Part shown: piece by piece, positions 17,098 to 26,251 of the stretch
Numbering within the stretch: position 1 is the first letter of the stretch
Layout: every line of letters starts with the position of its first letter
NCBI RefSeq assembly: GCF_018847975.1
Contig: NZ_CP072597.1
Span: 930,001-994,000, forward strand
DNA: 64,000 nucleotides
Reading direction: 5' to 3'
Source: Lysobacter sp. K5869
GTDB taxonomy: Bacteria; Pseudomonadota; Gammaproteobacteria; Xanthomonadales; Xanthomonadaceae
Position numbers and translations under genes: made by a program
The notes under the pieces: generated by a model
Seen by the model: the letters and a program-made list of their open reading frames with translations, nothing else
Told to the model about the DNA's origin: nothing
Databases searched by the model: none

Positions 17098-18233
17098 CGC
17101 AGCAGCACCGCGGGATCGGCGCGGCGCAAACCGCGCAGGGCCGACAGGCCCGACAACGAAGCCAACACCATCACCACCAGCATGCAGATCGCCGTCACTT
17201 GCAGATTGAACAACACCGGCACGTCGCGCGCGCGCGCCAGCCCGATCAGCGCCAGCCCGGCGCCGGTGGCCACCACCACGCCGATCGCGCCGACCCACAG
17301 CGCTTGCTCCAACACCACCCAGCGCAGCGAGCGCATGCCGATGCCGAGCGCGTTCAAGGTCGCGTATTCGCGCACCGAGCCGTTGACCGCGGCGACCAGC
17401 GCCTGACTGGTGATGACCGCGCCGACCAGCAGCACCACCGCGGCCAGGAACAGCACGCCGGCGCCGGCGCCGGTGTCGAACATCCAGAACAGCACCGCTT
17501 GGCGGGCGAAGTCGGGCGCGGTCCAGGCCTCGAAACGGCCGAAGCCGGCGGCGCGGGCGTTCAACTGTTCGATCACCCGCGGCGCCTGCGCCGGATCGCG
17601 CAGGCTGGCGACGAAGTACGCCGGCCACGCCGCGTTGCCGCTGCCGCCCTGCAGGCGCCGCGCGGTGTCGAGCGAGGCGACGACGTTGACGCCGCCGAGC
17701 GCGCGCAAGCCCGAGCTCGCGCCGACCACGCGCACGCGATGGCCATTGAGGTGCGCGCTCTCGCCGATGCCGACGCCGAGCTTGTCGAGTTCGGAGCGGT
17801 CGACGATCACGCTGTCGGGCAGCGCCAGGCGCTGGCGCAGTTCCGGCGACAGCGCGCGCGAGAACATCAAACCGTCGCGGCCGATGTCGATGCCGGACAC
17901 GTACACCGACACGCCGCCGGTGTCCTTGGCCGGGCCGCGCCAATCGGCGTCGAGCCAATAGAACGGTTCGACCTTGGCCACCTGCGGCTGCATCAGCAGC
18001 AGCGATTGCAGGTTCGGGTCCACCGGCCTGCCCTGATCGACGCTTTGGGTGCCCGGATAACCCACCCACAGATCGGCCGAGGACCCCGACACGTACACGC
18101 TGGCGCTGCCGAAGATGCCCAGCACCAGCGCGGCTTGCAGCAACAGCAGCAGGCTGGAGAAGCCGATCGCCAGCACCGCCGGCAGGAACCGGCGCCATTC
18201 GTAGCGCAGCGTCTGGCGCGCCAGCGAGGTCAT
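17094..18233 (-). CDS. FtsX/DevC-type ABC permease
   Basis: 379 residues with the four-helix FtsX layout: one helix near residue 20-40, a large periplasmic domain (about 45-255) and three C-terminal helices (about 265-370) containing SVREYATLNALGIG, the coupling segment shared with DevC, LolC/E and MacB. It lacks a fused ATPase, unlike MacB, and is closer in length to DevC of heterocyst-type glycolipid exporters. With the adaptor and the outer-membrane channel it forms a tripartite export complex. Overlaps its neighbours on both sides. Confidence 0.88.
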   Translation of the reverse strand: MTSLARQTLRYEWRRFLPAVLAIGFSSLLLLLQAALVLGIFGSASVYVSGSSADLWVGYPGTQSVDQGRPVDPNLQSLLLMQPQVAKVEPFYWLDADWRGPAKDTGGVSVYVSGIDIGRDGLMFSRALSPELRQRLALPDSVIVDRSELDKLGVGIGESAHLNGHRVRVVGASSGLRALGGVNVVASLDTARRLQGGSGNAAWPAYFVASLRDPAQAPRVIEQLNARAAGFGRFEAWTAPDFARQAVLFWMFDTGAGAGVLFLAAVVLLVGAVITSQALVAAVNGSVREYATLNALGIGMRSLRWVVLEQALWVGAIGVVVATGAGLALIGLARARDVPVLFNLQVTAICMLVVMVLASLSGLSALRGLRRADPAVLLR

Positions 18234-19693
18234 CGGCGCGCCTCGCCGCCGCGCGCGGAGACGCGGGCGGTGACGTCGCTGTCCTCGGCGCGGCCGAGCC
18301 GGTCCTCGGGCGCGGCGCCGAGCGCTTTGTACAGCGCGATGTAGGCCTGGGCGCGGTCGCTCTGCGCGGCGTTGAGTTCCAGCGCGGATTGATCGCGTTC
18401 GATCCGACTGGTCGCCAGTTCCAGATCGCCGCTCAAGCCTAGCCCGCGCCGCACTTGCTGCATCTGCGCCGAACGCGACAGCGCGTCGAAGGCGCGGCGG
18501 TCGGCGTCTTCGCGCTGGCGTTGTTGTTCCAGCGCCGACAACGCCGATTCGGTTTCCGCTACCGCCGCCAGCACGGTCTTGCGATAGGCCAGCGCTGCGG
18601 CTTCCAGGTCGGCGCCCTTGGCGTGGGCGCGGGCGCGGCGCAGGCCCCAGTCGAACAGCGGCACGTCGATGATCGGGCCGGACACGCCGATGCCTTCGGT
18701 CTCGGTGCGGCGGTGCGCGGTGACGTTGACCGACCATTGGATCGAGGTGCCGAACGCCAGCCGCGGGTATTGGTCGGCGCGGGCGAGGCCGAGGTCGGCG
18801 GCGGCGCGCAACACGCCGGCCTGGGCCTGGGCGATGTCGGGACGCGTGCGCAGCAGATCGGCCGGCGCGCGTTCGATCGCCGCGCCGGTCAGCGCCGGGC
18901 GCGCGGGTCCGGCGCGCCATTGCGGATCGGGTTCGGCGCGGCCGAGCAGCAAGGCCAGCGCCTGTTCGGCGGCGACGATGCGCTGGCGCGGTTCGCCCAA
19001 CGCGGCTTCGGCTTGCGCCAACGCGGCGCGCGGCGCTTCGACGCTGTCGCGCGCGGCCAAGCGCAAGTCGGCGCGCACTTGCTGCACGCGCAGTTGTTCG
19101 GCGCGCGCGGCGCGGATCGAATCGAGCAGGCGCTCGCGTTCGACCGCGTCGCGCAGCGCGATCCATTCGCGCGCGGTTTCCGCCGCCACGCTGATCTGCG
19201 CCTGGCGCAGTTGCGCGGCGGCGTTGTCGAGCTCGGCGCGGGCGCCGCGTTCGATCGCTTCGCTGCGGCCGAAGAAGCCCATCTCCCACACCGCGTCCAG
19301 GCCCATCACGAAGAACGAGGCGCTGGCGTCGGGATCGATGGGATTGCTGGTGCGCGCGCGCACTTCCGGCTTGAGCACGTCGCCGGCGTGTTCGTGCAGC
19401 AGGCGCGCCGAGCGCAGGCGCGCGCGCGCCTGGGCGGCGTCGAGGTTGGCGGTCAGCGCTTGTTCGACCAGCGCGTCCAGGCGCGGATCGCCGAAGGCGC
19501 GCCACCAACCGCGCGGATCCGGCGCCGCGGCGGGCGCGGCGTCGGCGGCCGGCGCGTTGCGCCAGTTCGGCGGCAGCGGCGGCGTTTGATCGGGGATCGG
19601 CGTGCTCATGCACGCGGCCAGCGCCAGCGGCAGCAAGGCCGTCGCCAAGGCGCGGGCGGCGATTCGCGGGGCAATCCGCTGCGACACAGACAT
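18230..19693 (-). CDS. Outer-membrane efflux channel, NodT/OprM family lipoprotein
   Basis: 487 residues. Signal peptide with lipobox LAAC near residue 28, then two TolC-like repeats with GWWRAFGDPRLDALVEQAL at the start of repeat 1 and long heptad helices. It forms a trimeric channel across the outer membrane and the periplasm. Encoded between the histidine kinase (1-bp overlap, TGATG) and the permease (4-bp overlap), so the channel is dedicated to this ABC exporter. Confidence 0.92.
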   Translation of the reverse strand: MSVSQRIAPRIAARALATALLPLALAACMSTPIPDQTPPLPPNWRNAPAADAAPAAAPDPRGWWRAFGDPRLDALVEQALTANLDAAQARARLRSARLLHEHAGDVLKPEVRARTSNPIDPDASASFFVMGLDAVWEMGFFGRSEAIERGARAELDNAAAQLRQAQISVAAETAREWIALRDAVERERLLDSIRAARAEQLRVQQVRADLRLAARDSVEAPRAALAQAEAALGEPRQRIVAAEQALALLLGRAEPDPQWRAGPARPALTGAAIERAPADLLRTRPDIAQAQAGVLRAAADLGLARADQYPRLAFGTSIQWSVNVTAHRRTETEGIGVSGPIIDVPLFDWGLRRARAHAKGADLEAAALAYRKTVLAAVAETESALSALEQQRQREDADRRAFDALSRSAQMQQVRRGLGLSGDLELATSRIERDQSALELNAAQSDRAQAYIALYKALGAAPEDRLGRAEDSDVTARVSARGGEARR

Positions 19694-21156
19694 CAACGCG
19701 GCTCCGCGGTGGTGGACGCGCCGAGCCCGGCCGGGGCGTCGGGCGCGATCAAGGGAAAATCCAGTTCGACCCGCAGCCCGCCCAGACGCGAGCGCGAGAA
19801 CGCCACGCGCGCGCCGTGCCGGTCGGCGATGCGGCGCACGATCGCCAGCCCCAGGCCGGTGCCGCCTTCCAGCGCCTCGGGCGCGCGGAAGAAGCGGTCG
19901 CCCAGGCGCGGCAGGGCCGACTCGGCCACGCCGGGGCCGTCGTCGTCGACGCCGATCCGGGCGAATTCGCCGTGACGCTGCAACGCGACGCTGACCGTGC
20001 CGCCGCGGCGCACGTAGCTGAGGGCGTTGTCGATGAGGTTGTCGAGCGCATCGTGCAAAGCATACGCGTCGGCGCGCACCGTCAGCGCTTCGCCGGGGCC
20101 TTCGTAGCCCAGGTCGATGTCGGCGCGCACCGCGCGGGCGACGTGTTCGCCGAGGATTTCCGGCAGCAGTTGGTCCAGGCGCAGCGGCGCCATCGGGCCG
20201 TCGGCTTCGACCGGCGCCTGCGCGCGGCTCAGCGCCAGCAATTGGGTGGCGGTGCGCGCCAGCCGCATGGTCAGCACCTGCACCTGCGCCAGCGCGGCGG
20301 CGCGCTGGATTTCGTCGCCGGTGCTGCGCGCGCGCTCGGCGTGCAGGGCCAGACCGGCCAGCGGCGTGCGCAACTGGTGTGCGGCGTCGGCGATGAAATG
20401 CTCCTGGCTCACGAACAGGCGGCGGATGCGTTCGAGCAAGGCGTCGATGGTGGCGCTCAGCGGACGGATTTCCGCCGGCACCGGCACGTCGCCGACCGGC
20501 ACCAGTTCCTGCCCGTGGCGGGCGAGCCGGCCGATCAGCGGGTCGAGCGCGCGCAGGCCGCGGCTGACGCCGCTCCACATCAGCGCCAGCAACACCGCGG
20601 TCAGCACCAGCTGCAACAGGATCGACATCAACAGGATCTGCTGCGCGCGCAGCTGCCGGTCTTGCACGGTCTCGGCCAGCGTCACCACCAGCGTGTCGCT
20701 GGGATCGGCCGGCGCCGGCACCGCGATCGACACCGCGCGCGAACGCACGCCGTCGATGGTGGTGTCGTAGAACTGCGCGTCGCCGTGCAGGCGCGGCGCC
20801 GGGCCGGGCGGAATCGCCTCGCGGCTGGCGCTGAGTTCGCCGCGGCGCAGGCTGCGCACTTGGTAGTAGTTGTGGCCGAGCTTGGCGTATTCGAGCAGGA
20901 ACGCGGCTTGCGGCGAGAGCTGGCCGTCCGAGCCGGTGGCCTTGAGCACTTTGGCGAGGCCGTACGCGTCTTCGAGCAAGCCTTCGTCGTAGACGCTGTC
21001 GGAATAGCGCGAGGCGACCGCGTACACCAGCACCGACACCAACACCACGGTGACGCACACCGGCACCAGCAAGAAGCGCAGCAAACGCCGGCGCAGGCTG
21101 TCGCCGGTGCGCGCGGGTCGCGCGCGCGGGCCGGGCATCGGTGCGGCGGGGGTCAC
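19693..21156 (-). CDS. Sensor histidine kinase (TctE/QseC-like)
   Basis: 487 residues. Helix 1 near residues 27-48, a periplasmic sensor domain of ~120 residues, helix 2 near 172-195, a short linker, then the dimerisation H-box DAAHQLRTPLAG (phosphorylated His near residue 260) and the ATPase N box NLIDNAL, G1 DDDGPGV and G2 GTGLGLAIV. It senses an unknown signal and phosphorylates the adjacent regulator. The 19 bp gap to the regulator gene and the overlap with the channel gene put sensing and export in one transcript. Confidence 0.94.
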   Translation of the reverse strand: MTPAAPMPGPRARPARTGDSLRRRLLRFLLVPVCVTVVLVSVLVYAVASRYSDSVYDEGLLEDAYGLAKVLKATGSDGQLSPQAAFLLEYAKLGHNYYQVRSLRRGELSASREAIPPGPAPRLHGDAQFYDTTIDGVRSRAVSIAVPAPADPSDTLVVTLAETVQDRQLRAQQILLMSILLQLVLTAVLLALMWSGVSRGLRALDPLIGRLARHGQELVPVGDVPVPAEIRPLSATIDALLERIRRLFVSQEHFIADAAHQLRTPLAGLALHAERARSTGDEIQRAAALAQVQVLTMRLARTATQLLALSRAQAPVEADGPMAPLRLDQLLPEILGEHVARAVRADIDLGYEGPGEALTVRADAYALHDALDNLIDNALSYVRRGGTVSVALQRHGEFARIGVDDDGPGVAESALPRLGDRFFRAPEALEGGTGLGLAIVRRIADRHGARVAFSRSRLGGLRVELDFPLIAPDAPAGLGASTTAEPR

Positions 21157-21175
21157 GTGCGGGCCGGGCGGACGG

Positions 21176-21874
21176 TCACGCGCGGCGTTCGCCGGCGGCG
21201 GCGACGTGGCCGGTTTCCTCGACCACGTAACCCAAGCCGCGGATGGTGCGGATGGTCACGCCGGTGTCTTCGAGTTTGCGGCGCAGGCGGTGGATGGCGA
21301 TGTCCAGGCCGTTGTTGGTGATGTCCTGTTCCCAGTTGCACAGCGCTTCGATCAGTTGCTCGCGGCTGACCAGACTGCCGCGGCGGCTCAGCAACGCATC
21401 GAGCAAGGCGAACTCGCGGCCGGTGAGTTCCAGCGCGGCGTCCTGGTTCCAGCCGCGGCGGCCGGCCAGATCCAAACGCAGCTTGCCGATCGACAGCATC
21501 GGAATGCCCTGGCTCACGCGCCGGCGCAGCAGCGCGCGCACGCGCGCGGCGAATTCTTCCAGCACGAAGGGTTTGACCAGATAGTCGTCGGCACCGGAGT
21601 CGAGCGCGCGCACGCGTTCGCTGACGCCTTCGCGCGCGGTGACCACCAGCATCGCCGCGCTCTCGCCGCGCGCGCGGGCGCGCTGCAGCACGGTCAGGCC
21701 GTCGAGCTGCGGCAGGTTGAGATCGAGCACGACGAGATCGTAGGTGCCGTCGTGCAGCGCGGCGTCGGCGTCGTTGCCGCGCGCGACGCGATCCACGGCG
21801 TGTCCGCTGTCGGCCAGCGCGGCGCTCAGGCCCGAGGCGATGGCGGGGTCGTCTTCGGCGATCAAGATGCGCAT
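21176..21874 (-). CDS. Response regulator, OmpR/PhoB family
   Basis: 232 residues. Receiver domain with acidic pocket EDD (residues 7-9), phosphorylation Asp in VVLDLNLPQLDG (about residue 51) and Lys in VKPF; then a winged-helix output domain with ALLSRRGSLVSREQL and RRKLEDTGVTIRTIRGLGYV, typical of TctD/QseB-type regulators. First gene of the six-gene exporter operon and probably its activator. An AT-rich control region lies directly upstream. Confidence 0.95.
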   Translation of the reverse strand: MRILIAEDDPAIASGLSAALADSGHAVDRVARGNDADAALHDGTYDLVVLDLNLPQLDGLTVLQRARARGESAAMLVVTAREGVSERVRALDSGADDYLVKPFVLEEFAARVRALLRRRVSQGIPMLSIGKLRLDLAGRRGWNQDAALELTGREFALLDALLSRRGSLVSREQLIEALCNWEQDITNNGLDIAIHRLRRKLEDTGVTIRTIRGLGYVVEETGHVAAAGERRA

Positions 21875-22359
21875 GGGGGCGTCTCTGGGCTCGTTCCGGT
21901 CGCGCGACGCGTCCGGCGTGATAGCGAAAGTGTGGCACTCGCTATTGCGAATTTTCGTTAACGTTACTTTCTGTCAAAAATTTGTCGGAGAACCGGGCGT
22001 TCGGCGCATGCATGCGCCTTGCGTTCGCCGCGCCGCGATTGCTGAATTCAAGTGCTTTTCTCCTCGTCGCGAATCCGTCGAAAGTCGCACGCAAAGATGA
22101 ACCGTTCGCGTATCGCCGCGGCCGTCGGTACGCACGGTTACAAAACCGCGACGGCTTCGGCGCGGCTTCGACCGCGACGGTTCGGCAAGGTTCCGCGTTC
22201 GCTCAGGCACTTGCCTATCGCGGCAAAGCGCGGGGCGCCGTGATCCAGGTGGCGATGTGAGCGTCGGTTAGGCGCGCCGCGCGGCGGCGGGCGGTCATGG
22301 GGCAGGCCTAAGATCGACGGCCAGGGCGGGGGCCGCGGCGAAGCGGGGGGAACAGCGCG
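21875..22359. other. Intergenic control region between divergent units
   Basis: 485 bp separating the response-regulator gene (minus) and the NUP-family gene (plus). The part nearest the regulator (about 21930-21990) is conspicuously AT-rich for this genome and holds the predicted promoter. The remainder (22000-22340) is GC-rich with short frames that have no RBS and no recognisable domain. No gene is called. Confidence 0.5.
21940..21980 (-). promoter_or_regulatory. Predicted promoter/operator of the two-component exporter operon
   Basis: On the minus strand a perfect -35 hexamer TTGACA (21972-21977) precedes an AT-rich stretch containing the overlapping palindromes TAACGTTA and CGTTAACG; the -10 is weak (an AAATTC or AAAATT around 21949-21956). 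A consensus -35 with a poor -10 and a symmetric site between them is the usual arrangement of an activator-dependent promoter, consistent with autoregulation by the OmpR-type regulator (inference). Confidence 0.5.
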
Positions 22360-23514
22360 ATGGGCATCGCATCGATAACGATCCGCGCGGCACGGCGTCG
22401 GGCGGCGGCCGGTCTCGTTCTGGCCGGGCTCGCGGCGGCCGGCGCGGCGCGCGCGGGCGAACCGGCCGCGGCCGGCGCGGCGCCTTGGCCGGTCCGGGTG
22501 GTGATCGTGGTCGCTTACGAAAACGGCGAGGACCGCGGCGACGCGCCCGGCGAATTGCAGTCGTGGGTCGAACGCGAAGGCCTGGACCAGCGCCTGGACT
22601 TCCCCGGCGGCGTGCGGCCGCTGCGCGCCAACGCCGACCGCTCGGTGCTGGCGCTGACCACCGGCATGGGGCTGGCCAACGCCGCGGTCTCGACGATGGC
22701 GCTGGCCGCGGACCCGCGTTTCGACCTCAAGCGGGCGTATTGGCTGGTCGCCGGCGTGGCCGGCATCGACCCGCACGCCGGCGCGGTCGGCGACGCGGTG
22801 TGGGTCGATTACGCCCTCAACGACCTGGCGCGCGAACTCGACCCGCGCGAAGCGCCGGCCGACTGGCCCTACGGCGCCTATGCCTTCCGCGCCGACGGCC
22901 CGGGCCGTTTGCCCGCGCAGACGCTGGAGTACGGTGCGTTCGCGCGCTACGCCCAGGTCTATCCGCTGGACCCGGCGTTGACGGACTGGGCCTTCGATCT
23001 CACCCGCGACACCGAACTCGACGCCGCGCCCGAATTGCGCGAACTCGCGCGCGAATGGCGCGACTTCCCCGCCACCCAACACGGCCCGCGCGTGCGCCGC
23101 GGCGCCAGCGTCTCGTCCAACCGCTATTGGCACGGCGAGGCCGGCACGCGCTGGGCGCGCGACTGGGTGCGGCTGCACACCGGCGGCCGCGCGCGCTTCG
23201 CCGTCAGCGATATGGAAGACGCGGCGATCGCCGCCGCCATCGCCCGGCTCGGCCGCACCGGCGCGGTCGATCCGCGCCGGCTGCTGGTGCTGCGCGCGGC
23301 GTCGAACTACACCCGCCCGCCGCCGGGCGTCGCCGCGTTCGCCTCGGCCCAGCGCGCCCACGCCGGGCGCGGCGTGCCGGCGTACGAAGCCGCGTACCGC
23401 GTCGGCCGCCGGGTGGTGCGCGAACTGACGAAGAACTGGGCGCGCTACGCCGACGCGTTGCCGGTCGCCGACGCGCCTGCGAATGGGCAAGATCGCAGCG
23501 AGAAACTCCCATGA
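22360..23514 (+). CDS. Exported purine nucleoside-binding NUP-family protein
   Basis: 384 residues with an N-terminal signal sequence (Arg-rich n-region, AAGAARA before a predicted cleavage near residue 33). The body matches the NUP family (purine nucleoside permease in fungi), which has a nucleoside phosphorylase-like fold: VVIVVAYENGEDRGDAPGE, LALTTGMGLANAA, WLVAGVAGIDPHAG and a C-terminal VSDMEDAAIAAA segment. In bacteria these are exported proteins that probably bind or cleave nucleosides. The following gene is an exported adenosine deaminase 10 bp downstream, which supports a role in extracytoplasmic purine scavenging. Confidence 0.82.
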   Translation: MGIASITIRAARRRAAAGLVLAGLAAAGAARAGEPAAAGAAPWPVRVVIVVAYENGEDRGDAPGELQSWVEREGLDQRLDFPGGVRPLRANADRSVLALTTGMGLANAAVSTMALAADPRFDLKRAYWLVAGVAGIDPHAGAVGDAVWVDYALNDLARELDPREAPADWPYGAYAFRADGPGRLPAQTLEYGAFARYAQVYPLDPALTDWAFDLTRDTELDAAPELRELAREWRDFPATQHGPRVRRGASVSSNRYWHGEAGTRWARDWVRLHTGGRARFAVSDMEDAAIAAAIARLGRTGAVDPRRLLVLRAASNYTRPPPGVAAFASAQRAHAGRGVPAYEAAYRVGRRVVRELTKNWARYADALPVADAPANGQDRSEKLP

Positions 23515-23524
23515 GGACGACCCG

Positions 23525-25099
23525 ATGACACCGCGCGCCGCCATCGCCGCACGCACGATCCTGCACGGCGCGCTGCTCGCCGCCGCGCTCGCCGGCGCCG
23601 CGCATGCGCGCGAACGCGCGCCCGACGACGCCGAAGCCGCGACGGCGGCGTACTTCGACCGCCTGCTCGCCAGCCCGCCGCGGCTGCGCGCGTTCGTGCA
23701 GGCGATGCCCAAGGGCGGCGACTTGCACAGCCATCTCAGCGGCGCGGTCTACGCCGAGGACTATTTGCGCTGGGCCGGCGAAGACGGCCTGTGCCTGCAG
23801 CGCGAGGACGCGCGGCTGGTCGCGCCGCCGTGCAAGGCGCCGGCCTCGGTGGCGGTGAACGAGGCGCCGCTGCCGCTGTACGGCCGCGCCATCGATGCGA
23901 TGTCGGTGCGCGGTTACGAGCGCGGCGTCGGCGATGCGCAGGTGCCGGTCGAACAACGCTTCTTCTCCGCGTTCGACCGCTTCCGCACGGTCGCGCGCGA
24001 ACGCGGCGGCGACATGCTCGCCGCGGTGCGGGCGATCGCCGCGGGCGAAAACACCGCGTATCTGGAACTGATGCTGGTGCCGCCGGCCGGACGCGATTTC
24101 TCCGACGCCGCGCCGGCCCGCCAGGACGGCGAGGATTTCGCCGCGTGGGCGGCGTCGCTGCAGCGCGCCCTCGCCGAAGCGGTGCCGCGCGCGCGCGCCG
24201 AACTCGACGGCGACGAAGCGCGTGCCGCCGCGGTGCTGGCCTGCGCCGGCGCCGCGCCGCGGCCCGGCTGCGCGGTGGAAACGCGTTATCAGATCTCGGC
24301 CACGCGCACCCACGAACCGGCGCGGGTGTTCGCCGGCCTCGCCTTCGCCTTCGCGCTCGCCGCGGCCGATCCGCGCTGCGTCGGGGTCAATCTGGTCGGC
24401 CCCGAACACCAGCGTCTGGCGGCGAGCGACTACGCGCTGCACATGCGCATGGTCGCGTTCTTCAAGCAGCGCTATCCGCAAGTGAACGTGTCGCTGCACG
24501 CGGGCGAACTCGTCGCCGGCTTGGCGCCGCCGGGCGATCTGCGCGCGCACATCCGGCAAGCGGTGGACGTCGCCGGCGCGCAACGCATCGGCCACGGCGT
24601 CGCGCTGGCGTACGAGGACGACCCGGCCGCGCTGCTACGGCGCATGGCGCGCGACAAGATCGCGGTGGAGATCAATCTGTCCAGCAACGCCGCCATCCTC
24701 GGCGTGCGCGGCGCCGCGCATCCGCTGGCGCTGTACCGCGCGGCCGGCGTGCCGGTGGTGCTGTCCACCGACGATCAAGGCGTGCTGCGCGGCGATTTGA
24801 GCGGCGAGTACCAGCGCGCCGCGCTCGAGCAAGGCCTGCGTTATCGCGACCTCAAGCGCATCGCCCGCGACAGCTTGCAGTACGCGTTCCTGTCCGGCGC
24901 CAGCCTGTGGCGCGACGAGGCCGGCGGCGCGCGCGCGGCGGCCTGCGCCGGCGGCGACGCGGGCGGCGAACCCGACGCGGCCTGCGCGGCGTTTCTGCGC
25001 GGCAGCGACAAGGCGCGTTTGCAATGGCGGCTGGAGCGGCAATGGACGCGTTTCGAACGCCAGCCGCGGCTGCCGCTCGATCCCGCGCCGGCGGAATGA
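23525..25099 (+). CDS. Secreted adenosine deaminase (ADGF/CECR1-like)
   Basis: 524 residues with a signal peptide (HGALLAAALAGAAHA). Zinc and catalytic motifs of adenosine deaminase are present: DLHSHLSG (HxH), SLHAGE with the third His and proton-shuttle Glu, GHGVAL and the metal Asp in VLSTDDQG. The length and N-terminal extension before HSHLSG resemble secreted ADGF-type enzymes rather than the 330-residue cytoplasmic Add. It converts adenosine to inosine outside the cytoplasm. The ATG at 23525 was preferred over the one at 23483 because it directly precedes the signal peptide and follows an AGGA element. Two Cys pairs in the C-terminal part fit an exported protein. Confidence 0.93.
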   Translation: MTPRAAIAARTILHGALLAAALAGAAHARERAPDDAEAATAAYFDRLLASPPRLRAFVQAMPKGGDLHSHLSGAVYAEDYLRWAGEDGLCLQREDARLVAPPCKAPASVAVNEAPLPLYGRAIDAMSVRGYERGVGDAQVPVEQRFFSAFDRFRTVARERGGDMLAAVRAIAAGENTAYLELMLVPPAGRDFSDAAPARQDGEDFAAWAASLQRALAEAVPRARAELDGDEARAAAVLACAGAAPRPGCAVETRYQISATRTHEPARVFAGLAFAFALAAADPRCVGVNLVGPEHQRLAASDYALHMRMVAFFKQRYPQVNVSLHAGELVAGLAPPGDLRAHIRQAVDVAGAQRIGHGVALAYEDDPAALLRRMARDKIAVEINLSSNAAILGVRGAAHPLALYRAAGVPVVLSTDDQGVLRGDLSGEYQRAALEQGLRYRDLKRIARDSLQYAFLSGASLWRDEAGGARAAACAGGDAGGEPDAACAAFLRGSDKARLQWRLERQWTRFERQPRLPLDPAPAE

Positions 25100-25179
25100 T
25101 CCTTCCGTCGCAGTTTTTACGAGTAACCGATCAGGAACGCGCCTGCAGTGGGCGCCAAGTCCCTCAAGGAGTCGTCCCG

Positions 25180-26040
25180 ATGCGCGCATTCCCTCCCCTG
25201 GCCCTGTGCCTGCTGTTGGCGGCCGGCCCGGCGTCGGCCGGCAACGATTTCTGCGACGGCGGCGGCAAGGCCGCCGATGCGGGCCTCGCCGCCACGCCCG
25301 TCGATCCGGCCGGCGGTTCGTGCGAGATCGACATGATCGTCTCCAGCCAGCCGCGCGCCGACGCCGGCCCGTACTGGCGCATGCGCGACCTGCCCTTCAC
25401 CCAAGCCAACGTCGACGTGCTCAAGCGCTCCTTCGAGTGGCCGGAACTGCCGCTGGAACTCGAAGAGGTGCGTTTGCCGCGCGGCGACGCGTCCCTGCGC
25501 GCGGCGAGCGGCCCGATCGAGCCGCCGATCGGCGAGCCGGGCGGCCCGTACGGCGAATCGACGTTCCTGGAATGGTCGTTCCGCCCGAGCGGACCGCAGT
25601 CGGGCGCGCGCGTGCTGGCGCTGACGGTGCGGGTCGACAGCCGCGCGACGTATCTGCGCGCGGATTGGCTCGCGCCTGCGTCTGCGCTGTGGTCCTACGC
25701 CGGCAAGATCGCGCCGCCGCCGATCGTCGACAGCCGCACGGTGCGCCTCTACGGCAACGACGACGCGCCGCAGCGGCACCTCACCCTGCTGCACGACGGC
25801 GCTTACGTCCGCGTCGGCCTCGGCCAGCCGGTGCAACGGTGGATCAGCTTCGCGCTGCCCGACGATCGCTGGAGCCCGGTGCGTTTGCGCAGCGGCCCGC
25901 TCACGGGCACGCCGCTCGGCGACGGCATGGGCATGAAACTGCGCTGGCCTTCGCTGACCGCCGGCACGCTCAACCGCGACGCGACCGGCGGCGGCTTGCC
26001 TGCGCCCGAACCGAATCCTGTCGTGCCGCGCCTGGATTGA
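25180..26040 (+). CDS. Secreted protein of unknown family, paralogue A
   Basis: 286 residues with a clear signal peptide ending GPASAG and a mature start NDFCDGGG. No known domain recognised. It shares blocks with the next gene: CDGGG, SCE.DMI, WPELPLEL, STFLEW, LLHD, RVGLGQPV, WISF and GMG.K..WP.L, so both come from a tandem duplication. Two Cys near the N-terminus could form a disulphide. A strong AAGGAG lies 8-9 bp before the ATG. Located 80 bp after the adenosine deaminase; function unknown. Confidence 0.85.
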   Translation: MRAFPPLALCLLLAAGPASAGNDFCDGGGKAADAGLAATPVDPAGGSCEIDMIVSSQPRADAGPYWRMRDLPFTQANVDVLKRSFEWPELPLELEEVRLPRGDASLRAASGPIEPPIGEPGGPYGESTFLEWSFRPSGPQSGARVLALTVRVDSRATYLRADWLAPASALWSYAGKIAPPPIVDSRTVRLYGNDDAPQRHLTLLHDGAYVRVGLGQPVQRWISFALPDDRWSPVRLRSGPLTGTPLGDGMGMKLRWPSLTAGTLNRDATGGGLPAPEPNPVVPRLD

Positions 26041-26251
26041 GCGCGGCGCCACGCCGTTCCACCCGGTTCCGACGCCGGCCGCGCGCGCCCACGCACGCCC
26101 GCACCCGCGCGCGGCGGCGGCGCTCGTCCGGCCTTCACGACGCGGATCGACGTCCGTTCCGAACGCTGTCGCCGATCCGCACCGACGACCACCCCCGATC
26201 GATCAGGAACGCGCCCGCCCCGGGCGCGCCGTTACCCAAGGAGCACTACCC

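Noticed and set aside
15229..17406. 725-residue plus-strand frame across the exporter operon
   Set aside because: Low-complexity Arg/Ser/Ala translation opposite three confidently identified genes.
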